This document shows, piece by piece, positions 41,884 to 53,386 of a DNA stretch of 64,000 nucleotides. Source of the DNA: Porphyra umbilicalis. Its lineage: Eukaryota; Rhodophyta; Bangiophyceae; Bangiales; Bangiaceae. The first letter of the stretch is position 1. Each line of letters starts with the position of its first letter. The notes beneath the pieces are model-generated. The model saw only the letters and a list, made by a program, of their open reading frames with translations, made no database searches and was not told the origin of the DNA. The stretch covers positions 62,001-126,000 of the forward strand of contig KV918883.1 in the NCBI GenBank assembly GCA_002049455.2. Direction: 5' to 3'. The position numbers and the translations under genes are program-made.

Positions 41884-43695
41884 TCAAATGCGCACCGTCG
41901 TGCCGTCCGTCAGCGGCACGGTCATGCTAAAGTTCTCCCCATACGTCAGCTTCTGCTCCTCGAGGATGCCAATCGCAACCCGCTCCCCGAGCTTGACCGA
42001 CTCGATGTAGTCCGTGTAGTAGTGCACGCCCGCCCAGTTGCGGCCGATGGAGATGTTGGCGGCGAGCTTGTTGAGCTCCCCCTCGAGCGTCAGCGGCGTG
42101 TCCGTCGGGACGGTCTGGAGGCTGGTGCCGTCCGCAGACGGCTCGTACACCTCGCCGCCGAGCTGGTGGCCGGCGTCAAACCACGCCTTGAGCACCGTCA
42201 CGCACGCGCCTGCGACGGTGGCGTGCCCCGCGCCGTAGGACGGGTGCATCGGGCTGCCTTCGGGGAAGGCCATGGGCAGCAGCAAGCTCCTCGGCGCGTG
42301 GGGCCCATTGGCCGCCGCGTTGGCCGCCCTGACCCGCACGAGCGTCGGGTGGATGGCTTCGGCGAGCGGCTCGACGGGCGCGAGCGTGCCGGGCGCCACG
42401 TCGGCGACGCCGAGGCGATCGAGCAGCCCGCCGACGGCTTCGGGGCGGAGGCGGCGGTGCACGTTGAATTTCTGGAAGCGCACCGCCTTGAGCGCGCGCG
42501 TCGCCACCTCCGTCACGAGGCTGAGGATGTGGGCAGCGCCAAAGGTCGCAAACCCCTGCTGGTGGTCCACCACGTCGGGCTCCGTCCACGGGAGGCCGCC
42601 GTCAAAGGGAACCCCCTCCTCGAGGCACCACAGGCACGCGTTGAGGTAGGCTTGGTACAGGGCATCAAAGTGGACATACGTGGCCAAGTCCCGGGGGGTT
42701 GCGATGAAGCGCGTCATGGTGCCGTCGGCGGCGGGCTGGTAGGTCTCGGTCCCACGCGTGTCGGCCCCGTTCTGCACGTCGACGTACGGCTCCCAAGTCG
42801 TCATAAAGTCCTTGCGCTCGGTCGCCACGGGCACCCGCTGGTCAATCCGGTTGGCCCCGTACGTGATGAAGCCGTTGGCGCGGGTGCCGTTGGTGCCCCC
42901 AATCCCCTCATTGCCAATGAGAAGGAATTGGGAGAGGTAGGGGCCGTCGTTGACGCCACGGCCGACGCCACGAAAGATGGTATCGGGCGTGAAGGAGATG
43001 ACGCGGCGGCGAGCGGCGGCAGCGGGGGACAAGCCCAGCTGCGCGTTGGTCTCTTCCCCCGAGTGCCAGCGGGTGGCGTTGAGCTCGGCAATCGCCGCCG
43101 TGATGGGCGGCTGCCCCGCCCACTGGCTGAACGGGCAGTCGCGGGCAAGCGCCATGGAGTAGACGTCGACCATCTCGGCGGCGAGCTCGACCGAGTCAAG
43201 CCGCGGCGCCGGCGGCATGGTCAGCGCCTGCGCGTCGGGCCCCTGCAGGTCAAAGGTCGTGCCCGCCCCCGCCGACTCCCACGACCGCACCTTGACGGTG
43301 GGGTCGTTAAACACCTTGCCGATCGGCACGTCGATAAAGTCCCGCTCGTCCCCCGAGTCGATGGCGCGCACAAAGAGGCGGAAAGCCACCGGGTCGACGA
43401 GGAGCCCCGTGGCCAGGTCGTGCTGGAGGCCCTTGGTAAACGACGCAATGTGCGACGGCACTTGCACGCGGCGGCCCTGGACGGGCTGCTCGCCGTCCTG
43501 CCCATGGGAGTGGCCCCCGCGGCGGTGGTGACGGCTCGTGGCCGGCGGCAGCACCGTCATGGTGCGGTACTCAAACTCCTCCCCATTGTTCGCGTGGGGC
43601 GGGTGCGCCCGCTCGCGGGCGACCGTCGAGGCAGAGACGCGCGTATCAAAGGCGGCCTCGCGGCGGGCGTTGCCGCTCGCGGTGGGGACCGGCAT
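41884..43695 (-). CDS. Vanadium-dependent haloperoxidase, Corallina type (probably bromoperoxidase)
   Basis: One uninterrupted frame of 603 residues, close to the roughly 600 of Corallina enzymes. These oxidise halide with H2O2 at a vanadate centre, making hypohalous acid and halogenated compounds; they usually act as dodecamers. The vanadate-site residues are visible: KFNVHRRLRPE (Lys about 409, Arg about 417), HPSYGAGHATVAGAC (His about 484 as acid-base residue, Gly, His about 491), and IGRNWAGVHYYTD (Arg about 552, His about 558 as vanadate ligand). The HRR context around 413-415 is that of algal bromoperoxidases. The ATG at 43695 gives MPVPTASGNARR; the frame extends further upstream without a better start. 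No signal peptide is evident. A TATA-like box lies about 180 bases upstream. No intron and no frame problems, unlike the GC-extreme genes. Confidence 0.95.
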   Translation of the reverse strand: MPVPTASGNARREAAFDTRVSASTVARERAHPPHANNGEEFEYRTMTVLPPATSRHHRRGGHSHGQDGEQPVQGRRVQVPSHIASFTKGLQHDLATGLLVDPVAFRLFVRAIDSGDERDFIDVPIGKVFNDPTVKVRSWESAGAGTTFDLQGPDAQALTMPPAPRLDSVELAAEMVDVYSMALARDCPFSQWAGQPPITAAIAELNATRWHSGEETNAQLGLSPAAAARRRVISFTPDTIFRGVGRGVNDGPYLSQFLLIGNEGIGGTNGTRANGFITYGANRIDQRVPVATERKDFMTTWEPYVDVQNGADTRGTETYQPAADGTMTRFIATPRDLATYVHFDALYQAYLNACLWCLEEGVPFDGGLPWTEPDVVDHQQGFATFGAAHILSLVTEVATRALKAVRFQKFNVHRRLRPEAVGGLLDRLGVADVAPGTLAPVEPLAEAIHPTLVRVRAANAAANGPHAPRSLLLPMAFPEGSPMHPSYGAGHATVAGACVTVLKAWFDAGHQLGGEVYEPSADGTSLQTVPTDTPLTLEGELNKLAANISIGRNWAGVHYYTDYIESVKLGERVAIGILEEQKLTYGENFSMTVPLTDGTTVRI

Positions 43696-43870
43696 GATGG
43701 CAGGGGGGTGGGAGACGGGCGTGCGTTTGGCGGACGGTCGACGGGCCGGAGCAGGGAGTGTTTGGGCTGGGAACTGGCCGCTGAAAGTGGAGTGCGCACA
43801 CGCCAGGAGGAGTGGCGGCAGCGTCGGAGATGACGCCGGGATTCGGCCACAGAAGCTGGTTCCCGGCACG

Positions 43871-43880
43871 ATTCTTATAC
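43871..43880 (-). promoter_or_regulatory. Candidate TATA box of the haloperoxidase gene
   Basis: On the minus strand GTATAAGAAT lies about 175-185 bases before the ATG. This fits a leader of roughly 150 bases. Confidence 0.45.
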
Positions 43881-46479
43881 ACGTTCGAGGGTCCGTCTGC
43901 GAGCCTCTGCGAGCCGGTCCGCTGCGAGGAGCTGTCTGGCAATAGCTGCGTGGCCACGAGCTGTTTGGCAATGACTGGGCGGCCGCCCAGCCACGATCCT
44001 TCCACCCCAAACGTGGCGCGTCTACGGCGGGAGCCGGCACGCTCTGCACTAGCCTCGCTCGCCGCTCGGCAGACAGCAACAAGCCGAGCGCAACTCACAG
44101 TCAGCACCCCAGCAGGCACATTCCAGCGGGGTCGGCGGTCACCCATCGGCAGATCAAGGGCACCCCCGCGGAGGCGCTAAAAAAATGAGGGATGTAGCCT
44201 CGAGCCCCGCCCGAGGGCACTGTGTTGGCATCCGCGCTGTCCGCCCCCGGGGTGGCGCGCAGGCACCCTGACGGGTGGTTGCTCGCTGTGCCTCGTGTTG
44301 GCGCGCGACAGGCTGTATCGCAAGACACCGTGGAGATGGCGGATGCTATGGCGGATACTATACGCCGCGGGGTCCAGCGGAAAGCCTGACACCTTGCTGG
44401 TTGCTGGTTGGACGAAAGTCGAAGCCTGAGCAACTTTAGACGCGCAGGAGCTGACGCACGAGCAGCCAACACTAACCGTTCTCTGCGTGCCTGCCTTCTC
44501 ATCAACCCGCCAGCCTTGTTGCCGGCGCCTCGTGCCGTCGGGGACAATAACTTCCGAAGCGTGGCAATGGAGCCAGTCTGTTCCCGTGCCGGCTGCGTTG
44601 AACCCGTCGATTGCTCGCAGGGATCACCCTCAGGGATGGGCTGCTGGGTGACCTAGCATTTGCTGGCGTCTTCGGGTGTGGCCGAGGCTCGCTACAGGAA
44701 AAACAGGTGGCCACTAAGGCGAAGCGTCCAATGCATTCCGTCGTCAGGGCTTGTGCACGCATCCGCCAGCTACCTGGTTGACGTTTGCCAGTGGGGGGTG
44801 GTAGTTGTCACTTGATAGCCTCGCTCCCGCGAGGAACATCTGGTTGACGTTTGCCAACGGGATTTTTTGGACGTTGAGCTGGCCGCACAGCGGTGCCTTG
44901 CCTTGGCAACGTGCGTCGGCCCTCCCCTGACGAGTTTGGTGCGCTCCTGATAGGGCCGAAACATACGGTTCGTCACCGCGATGGGATCCAGCCTTTCGGC
45001 GAGCAGCCGCGGCCGTGGTTGCTCGGCCGCGGCTGCGACGCCAGCATGATGCTGGCCGCGGCTCGGCTGTGCCATGCGCGGGACACAGCGGTTCCACTTT
45101 TAGGCGTGCCACTTCAGGAAACTGACTCGAGTCGCCGGCACTTGGCGGATAATTACGTGTGGTAGGCTCCGGCGTGCCTCGTCAATCATATGGTGCTTTT
45201 CACGCAAACTGGATCCGCTTGATCTGCTTCAACAGGCGGTCCCAGCCAATGAAACTGCGATTTTGCGTCGGATGCTGATGCATCGTGGTCCAGTTTTTGT
45301 GAGAAGCACAAGAACGCGCTGGTAGATCCATTTGGTAACAACAGCATGTTACTATCACAGTTTCAATTTGCGATGTGTCAGCAATCGAGCCATTCGGTTG
45401 AAATTCGATATCCGATCGTGCGTGGCCTCGATTGATGTGCTCAGTAGCCCCCGTTTTTAGGCATAGGAGGGGCGACCATACTCCTGTTTTCGGCGTGCCA
45501 TCCACAAGTGATCGGCTGCATGGTGGCTGTAGGGACCCTTCACCGACGTTGGAAGCAATGCCCTGTCAAGGAGAAAAGAGGCACCTCCGGACTCGCCATG
45601 GCATGCCCATCGCGCTCGTGCCCCTCATGTCCAAAAAACCAGCCCCCTTCATGCCAGTAACACTGTGTTACCAAAGCCGACGAACATAACAGAACTGGTG
45701 TTCTCCATTCTCAGTAGCAGGGTGTTACTGAGCCCTTCTCGCTATCACCACGAGCCAGAATTCCTATGCCAAGGTGCCCCAAGAGTGTGCTTCCTGTACC
45801 CGGTGCAAAAAAACGCATCCGCGAGACTTAGAATTTCTATGCCGCGCGAGGTGGTCCGGTGGTCTATAGTTGTCGCAAGGGGGACCCTGGGGGGGGTTCT
45901 TCGAAAGTGGCCAAACGACCCCCCCAGGGCGTCCGTTTTCTAGGGTCCCTCTACAAGCTCGCGAAGACTGCCATACAAGAGCCAGGTTTATGCAGGTAGT
46001 CGAACTATCTTGGTGCTCCTAGGGGCGGCTTTGAGCAGCGTCCCAGCGTCTGCTATGAAGGTCCAATTTGTGCCATGTTTGTAAACAATAAACTTGTGCT
46101 TGCTGCGTACAGCTCGACGGTGCAGTCTGGCCAGCACGAAGCATGGGTCATGCTTAGCTCGTTGTGCTTCTAGGAGAACCATCGAGGGCCCATCCAGCTT
46201 TAATTGAGGGAAAAGTTGGTTCTATTGTTGGCTGCCCTGACAGGTCGTCCCTGTCATCCCCGTACTCCCACGAGTTCTCGAGGGCACATCGTTTCTGCGC
46301 ACAGGCAAACGCTGTCGCCGCATAGGCACTGCCCGCGAGCTGACGAGCACCCACCGTCGTGGCCGCTAAGTCAAAGCCGGGCAGCACGACTGCTCGTTGC
46401 AGCCACCGGCGCGGCCGCGCCCAGGCGGCCGCGGCACCGGCCCCTTCCGCAGCCACCCGCCGGGTCGACCCCCCCCCGG
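43881..46479. other. Intergenic, upstream of the haloperoxidase
   Basis: No gene supported. Small inverted repeats are present: GTAACAC-T-GTGTTAC at 45657-45671, and an imperfect GGACCCTGGGGGGGG / CCCCCCCAGGG pair at about 45885-45935. Confidence 0.45.
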
Positions 46480-49400
46480 ACACCAACCTGTCGCTGCTGC
46501 CATCGCAACGGCAGTGAGAGCCGCCGCCGCTGACCCCCCCCGCAAGCTGCCTGCCGCAGCTGCGGCCGCGACGGCAGCGACAGCCACCGCCGCCGCCCCC
46601 CCCCCAAAACCGACTTGCCGCCGCCGCCCCCGCGCCGGCAGCAACAGCCGCCGCCGACGACCCCCCCCCGACACCAACCTGTCGCTGCTGCCATCGTTAC
46701 GGCAGCAACAGCCGCCACCGCCCCCACTCCGGACAGCAACTTGCGGGCGCCGCCACCGCGACGGCAGCAACAGCCGCCACCGCCGGCCCCCCCGAGAGCA
46801 ACGCGCCGCCGCTGCCGCCGCGCCGGCATTAACAGCCGCCGCCGCCGACCCCCCCCCGACACCGACCTGTCGCCGCCGCCATCGCAACGGCAGCAACAGC
46901 CGCCGCCGCCGCCCGCCCTGATACCTACTTGCCGGCGCCGGCCCGGCGCCGGCAGCAACAGAAACGGCCGCCTGGCCCCGACGTGCCGCCGCTGCCGTCG
47001 CGCCGCCAGCAACAGCCACCGCCGCCGCGCCACCCCGACTCTGACTTGCCGCCGCAGCCGCCGAGACGGCAGCAACAGCCGCCGCCGCCATCCCACGCCG
47101 ACACTGACTTGCTGCCGTCGCTGCGGCGCCGCAAGCAACAGCCGCGGCCGCCGCCCCCCGGAAACACCGGCCTGCCGCCGCCGCCCCCCCCCTCGACACC
47201 GCCGTGCAGCGCCCCCCCAGCGCCGCCACCAACAGACGCGGCCAACGCTTGTAGGCAGCGCGTGCTGCACCCCCCCCCCGCCAACGTGTTGCCGTCACAC
47301 CTTCGCGACGCCACCAACAGCGGCGGCCGGCGCCTGCCGCCGGTGCGTCAGCCCCTGCCCCACCGACCGACCTGCCGCCGCCACCCCTCGCGCCGCCACG
47401 ACCAGCCGCGGCCGCCGCCAGACACCAGGGCGTGCATCCCTCCGCCCCAACCGACTTGCCGCTGACCGCCTCTTGCCGCCAGCAGCTGCCGTGGCCGCGT
47501 CCGCCAGCTGTCCTCGCCGCGATGGTGGCGCCGCCCGTCGCGGCAGCTCGGCACCGCCGACGACGCGGCCCCGCCAGGGCGGCCTCACCGCCCGCCCCAT
47601 CCGCCGCCACCGGCAGCATTGGCGAGCCGCGGGCCGCGGCGGCCCGTTACCTCCGCTGGCGTCGCAGGGCCGAGGCGGCCGTAGCGCCCACGCGAGCCGT
47701 CGCCCGCCGACACCGACACCACCAACACGTGCCGTGTCGCCCCCCCCGCTGACTTGCCGCCGCCCGACCCCCGCCGCCAGAAGCAGCCGCCCAACCTTGC
47801 CGACACAGACTTGCCTTTGCCCCCCATGCGGCGGCAGCAACATTCGCCGCCGCCGCCGCCCTGCGAGACTGCCTTGTCGCCGCTGTCACGGCGGCAGCAA
47901 CAGCTGCCGCCGCCTCCCCCCAGCGACACCGACGTGCCGCTGCCCCCCAGACGGCGGCAGCAACAGCCGCCGCCGCCCCGCCCCCGCGAAGCCGCCTTGG
48001 CGCTGCCGCCAGGGCAACAGCAGCAGCCGCCCCCAACGCCACCCCGCAACACCGGCTGATCGCCGCCCCCCCCGCGACGGCAGCGACAGCCACCGCCGCC
48101 CCCCCCCCCGACAAAGACTTGCCGCCGCCCCCCTGCGGCGGCAGCAACAGCCGCCGCCTCCCAGCCCCCGCGAGACCGCCTTGCCGCCGCCGCCACGGCG
48201 GCAGCACTAGCCGCCGCCGCCGCACCCCCGCGACACAGACTTGCCGCTGCCCCGCCCACGAGGCAGCCAAAACCGCCGCCGCCCCCCCCCCTCGACACGG
48301 ACCTGGCCCGCCCGCGGCGGCGGCACCAGCCGCCGCAGCCGCCCCCCCTGACGCCGATTTGCCGCCGCCGCCACGGCAGCAGCAGCTGCCGCCCCAGGCG
48401 CCGCCCCGCAGAACCGGCTTGCCGCCGCCCCTCCCACGGCGGCAGCAACAACTGCCGCCCCGACACCGCCTTGCCGTCGCCTTCACGGCGGCAGCAACAG
48501 CTGCGGCTGCCGCCTCCGCCAGACACTGACTCACCGCCGTGCCCGCCGTGGCGGCAGCGACAACCGCCGCCGCCGCCCCCCCCCCGACACCGACTTGCGG
48601 CGGCCGCCTCCAGGGCGGCAGCGACAGATGTCGCCGCCGCCCCCCCCCCGACACGGACTTGCCGCCGCCGCCGCGGCGGCAACAGCCGCCCCCGACGCCC
48701 TTCTGACGACACAGACGTGACGCCAGACCGCCCGCCGCGGCAGCAACAGCCGCCGCCGCCCCCCCTTCCTGACACAGACTTGCCGCCGCCTCCGCCGCGG
48801 CGGCGGCGACAGCCGCCGCCGCCGAAACCCCCCGATACCGACTTGCCGCCGCCACCATGGCTCCAGCAGCAGCCGCCGCCGCCGGCGCCCCGCAAAACCG
48901 ACGTTCCGCCGCCGCACGAACAATGACACCTCCCCGCGGCGGCAGCAACAGCCGCCGCCGGCGCCCCCCCGCAACGCCGATTGGCCGCCGCCTCCCCCGA
49001 GACGGCAGCAACAGCCGCCACAGCCGGGCACTCCAGCCACCAAATTGCCTCCACCGCCGCCGCGGCGACGGCGACAGCCGCGGACGCCGCCCCCGCCAGA
49101 CACCAACTTGCCGGCGCCGCCCCCACACTGCCACCAACAGACGTGGCTTCCGCTTTCCTGCAAAGCGTGCCACCCCCGCCCCGCCAACGTGCTGCCACCT
49201 CCCCCTCGCGCCGCCACGAGCAGCAGCGGTCGCCGCCTGCGACCAGCGTTTCTGCCCCCCCCCCGCCGACTTACCTGCCGCCGGTCCCGCGCGCGCCGCC
49301 ACCAACAGCCGCGGCCGCCACCAGACACCAGCGCGTGCACCCCATCTCCCCAACCGACTCGCCCATGACCGCCCGTCGCTGCCAGCAGCTGCCGCGGCCG

Positions 49401-49640
49401 CGGCCGCCAGCCGTTATCGCCGCGACGACGGCGCCGCCGGCCGCGGCAGCTCTGCGCCGCCGACGACGCGGCCCCGCCAGGGCGACCTCACCGCCCGCCC
49501 CATCCGCCGCCGCTGGCAGCGTTGGCGAGCCGCCCGCCGCGGCGGCCTTCTACCTCCGCCGCCGCTGCCGCGCCCGGGCGGCTGCAGCGCCCGCGCGAAC
49601 CGACACCCGCCGAAACCGACACCGCCATCGCGTGCCGTTC
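46480..49640. repeat. 3.2-kb GC-rich minisatellite (~62-bp unit) with higher-order repeats
   Basis: The unit combines CGGCAGCAACAGCCGCCG, a run of C, and GACACCGACTTGCCGCCG. Intervals between successive GACAC-GACTTG anchors near 48586, 48650, 48709, 48771 and 48832 are 59-64 bp. Two larger blocks (about 47215-47760 and 49120-49690) interrupt the simple array and are diverged copies of each other about 1.9 kb apart; both contain GCCCCGCCAGGGCG followed by CTCACCGCCCGCCCCATC. Long frames are open on both strands (for example 531 codons on plus), but they reflect absence of stops in the unit. I read it as satellite, though a Pro/Gln-rich coding repeat cannot be excluded. Confidence 0.82.
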
Positions 49641-51052
49641 CTCCCCCCCCACAGACTTGCCGCCGGCCGACCCCCGTCGCCAGCAGCAGCCGCGGTTGCG
49701 GGCGCCCGCCCTCACTGCTATGATGGCGGCATCGTCCGCTGCGGCGGCTCGTTGCCGCGACAGGCGTCCCCCCACCCGTCGACGCCGACATCAACACCGA
49801 CGCCGCCATCGTCCTCGCCGCCTCCACCGCTGCGACCGTTGCTTGCCCATCGCCGTGGCGGCAGCCACCACCGCCGATGCGGCCAGCCGCACCCCCCCCC
49901 TCGGGGTTTCTGCGGTGCGTCGGGCGCCTCTGTGTCGCTTCGTGGGTTAGGCGCCCATTTTTAACGTCATGAATCTTCAAGAGTCCATTCCGTCGGTTCG
50001 TCGGACCATCGATCGAGGGCCGGAGGCCGATCCGCAGACCAATGGAGGTCCAATCGATCGTCAGTTGTGGTGTTACCGTCACAAATTGGTGTTACTAGAG
50101 CTACATAACGCCTGGGCAAGCGCATCTGCCTGCGCTTCCGCCTCCCCCTGCGCAGTGGGGCTTAAACCGTGTACCTTACGAATCTGATTATTCCGTGTCG
50201 CAGCCTGTTACAGAATGTCCACAGGCTGTTACATGGCTGCAGCACGAACTGTTTTCTGCTGGTATTCCGCTGCGTTTTGTGCTGTATGCAGCTATTTGGC
50301 AGATCATGTACAAGAAGATCTGTCTGAAACCTGCATATTCCCTGAACCGTGCAGCAGTTTCTCTCCAGGGATTCTTTAGATTGCCTGTCGCAGGAATGTA
50401 GAAGGAGTGCACACTTCATGCGCTTGTTCTGCTGTGGGGCAGGTCCTGTATTCGCAAACGTTCACTCGCTCAACTGGGTGCGATACTTTGCGACAAACCA
50501 CAGGACTGCAATGCATCGACTTCCGTCATGTGCCATGTCTCGTCGCCGAGTCTGTCACGGCCAAGTTCTTTGAAGGACACCACGATCGCTTCGGGCTGGT
50601 CAGCATAAACCAGTGCGTCTGTTGGCGTCATAGCGCGCCGCCGCCTACCGAGGAAGACACCGCCACGCCTCCCCATGCATCAAGGGGTCACCATCTGCCG
50701 CGGTGTCGCCGCCACCGAGGCGGGCAAGTGCAAGCGCAAGCTGCAGGCGTCGCGGCTTTCCAACGGCTCGGACATGGAGGTACCATTTTCCCTCCCTTGC
50801 GCCGCCCATACCGCCAGTTTGACTGTAGTTGAGCGGACGAGCACCCCCGAGTCGGTGGTCTGGCACGGCTACCCGATGATTCTTGATGATGGCCGTGGGA
50901 GACGAGAAGGCTGCAATAACACAAGTGTTTCACAAGGCTGCAAACGAACACGTCTATTTTTACATAGAGGTCAACCGAGTACAGTCCACTGCAATAAGAC
51001 GAAAAAGCACACGAAGGGTGCAAGGCGAGCAGCACGCACCCCTCAAGAGCGC
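49641..51052. other. Intergenic, with one weak exon candidate
   Basis: Moderate GC and mostly unrecognised. An ATG at 50675 opens MHQGVTICRGVAATEAGKCK and continues to a donor-like GAG-GTACCA near 50780; this might be a first exon on the plus strand, but no following exon is found. Confidence 0.3.
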
Positions 51053-53386
51053 TCAGTCAATCACCACCACCATGGGCTTCTCAACTTCTTCAGGATGTGC
51101 GGCGTACGTAGCGATCAAGAAGTCACCATGTTGGCCCTTCCTTTCGCCGTTGCGCGTGAGGTCGAGCTCCTTGTTGCACTGAAAGACAATCTCCACTAGT
51201 ACAGGGGGCGGGGGAGCCGACTTGATGGTCGTCATCGTCATGGTGTCGTTTGGCTGGAACCCCAGATCATCGTTGGTCAGGCCCATGATGCGCAAGATTG
51301 CGTCATGCATAGCCGACGGCACGCACCGGGGCGTTGACGGCCGTGGTGGGGGAAAAACGAGGGCAGCCTCAATGGCTGGCGGGGGCGGCCGACCGTGGTC
51401 CACAGTTGATCCTGCTCCAGCTCTATCAGCGGGTGACGACGAGTTCGAGCCCACAACGGACGACGGCACGATGCTGTCGTTTGCGGCGGCGGCCGCCAAG
51501 GTGACTTCAGTCGCGGCGGCGCTAGGACCGTTGACGAGAGGAAATTGAGAAGCGGTCGGAGAGGCGGGTGCCGCAGCGTCGGCCGCGCGTGGCGTCGTGG
51601 AGCCTGTCGCCGGGGGTCGATGGGTAGCATTGTCAGGTGACGACGAGGAGGCGCCGGCAAGCTCCGAAGCAGTCACATCTGGCGTGATGGCATCGGCCGT
51701 AGCAGGCATGGGGTTGGCAACTACGACAGGCGCGGAGGTCAAGGCAGCGGCACGGCCGGCGGTAGCTTCAGCCGCCGGCGCGGCATTCGCGGCAGCAACA
51801 TCAACCGAGTGGCGGTCAGTCGGGGACGACAGGCCGAAGGCCGTGTCAGAATATGCTGCAGTACCTGGTCCTGCCGACGGCGAAGAGCGTGAACCAGGGA
51901 GAGAAGAAAAGATGTCCGAAGAGGGAGGCGCGCCGGACTGAACGTGCGGCTGCGTGCTGCCCCCCGCGTAAAGCTTCACGGAGGTGACGTAGGTGCCGCC
52001 CGCACCATCACGAGTGATCAGCTTCTTAGTGGTCAATATCCACCCCGGCTTGGGCCCGTCACTGAGAAGCGTAAAGGGGAACTGCACAATGACGACGACT
52101 CCGCCGTCGGCCCACACGTCGTGGGGAGCGACAGTGCGCACCGTGTAGTAGGGCTGCATGGCCGTAGCTTCAGCATTCACCTCAAGGATGCGCTCGGCTG
52201 CCGCTGCTCGCACGTCAGACATCACGAGGCTCACAGCTGGGGTGTGCATGCCCCTCACCGCCTTGGCAGCAATCCCTCTGACAGGACTACCAGGCGCTTT
52301 GGCGCCACCGGCCTTGACGCGCTTCTTGGGCGCCGGTGGAGGAAGTGTGGAAGCAGGTCGCACAACAGCCCCCGATGGAGCTTTCTCAGCTCGGCCCTTG
52401 GTCATGTTGGCCCCAAGCAGCAGCTTCTTCCGCAACGCGACCAGCATTGCTGCCGACACTGGGTCCGGATCTGTTGACTTCGCCCAGTTGAACTTGAGCC
52501 CGGTCACGGACTGCGCGCCGGAGCCGGAAGACCAGTCCAGCACCTTGTCGTCCTCTTCCTCCTCTGCCGATGCCACAAGGACAGAACACAATGCCGGCCA
52601 GCGAAGCCCAAAGTTTGTGACCATCTTGGAAATGTGCTTGCCGATGTCAGCCGCCTCAGTTGCTGTGACGCCCGTCGGAAAGGCTGTCGTCGACATCGGC
52701 GACGCCAGTGACACATTGGTGCGGAGGCGGAAGTTCCGGCAGAGGTAGTTGAACTTGAAGGCCGCGCCCGGGTTGGTCAGCTCCTTGACGGCGCCGATCA
52801 TCAGGTGGCTGGGCTGGTTCATGACGTGCTTTGATGCCTGAGTTCAAGAACAAGTGAGCAAAAGGAGAAGAACGGCCGGCAGTTCGCGAATAATACAGGG
52901 AAAAATCAGAAAGAGGTCCCAGGAGAAAGCAGTTCAGACGCGACAAGACCGCCCACGGTCATAGAAATGCACGAAACAGTGAGCGGGTGATCATGTAGAG
53001 AGAGTACCATAGCTGTCGCGTCGGAAAGAATTCGAGGCCCGCGGAGGCATGCACATGCACACCCGCCAGGGCTCCACGCCACAAGAAAGCAGAAAACAGC
53101 GACGTACCACCACACGGCCCTTGATGTCTATACAGGAAGCATCGACCCCTAAGGCCTTGGCAAATACCCTCGCAAACTCCTTCTCGTCCGGTACCTCGAA
53201 GAGATGGTGCAGATACTGCGCGAGGGCACCCGTGTCTTCGTTGGAATGCTCCCCGATGACGTTGCGCAGCTTCATGGCGACGTGGAGGATGAACAAAACA
53301 GGGATGCTGCAGCCGCTGCCGACGTTCTTTGGCGTGACCTCAATGAACAGACGTAAGAGGAGGGAGAAGGACTGGTCCGGCTCCAT
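51053..53386 (-). CDS. Unrecognised two-exon (or more) gene
   Basis: Exon A (53386-53108) encodes MEPDQSFSLLLRLFIEVTPK and a helical, cysteine-containing segment ending IDIKGRVV. A donor GTACGT and an acceptor CTTGAACTCAG bound a phase-0 intron (52838-53107). Exon B (52837-51053) begins ASKHVMNQPSHLMIGAVKEL and has an ordered N-terminal part of about 180 residues (FKFNYLCRNFRLRTN; LGLRWPAL-like block; a short acidic EEEEDD). A basic Pro/Lys segment (PPPAPKKRVKAGGAK), a beta-rich block (YYTVRTVAPHDVWADGGVVV) and a long disordered Ala/Ser/Pro/Thr tail follow. Sequence before MEPDQ reads TTTGCATAG, an acceptor-like string, so earlier exons may exist. No family is recognised. Confidence 0.6.
52838..53107 (-). 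other. Intron of the unrecognised minus-strand gene
   Basis: Minus-strand donor GTACGT and acceptor CTTGAACTCAG; 270 bp; phase 0. Unlike introns in the GC-rich islands it has no long G or C run. Confidence 0.65.

Noticed and set aside
46615-48210. 531-codon plus-strand Pro/Gln-rich frame
   Set aside because: It lies wholly within the minisatellite, the frame drifts relative to the repeat unit, and both strands are open; it is more simply explained as satellite.
51053-53386. HORMA-domain protein
   Set aside because: Size and disordered tail resemble meiotic HORMA proteins, but none of the domain's sequence blocks can be matched.
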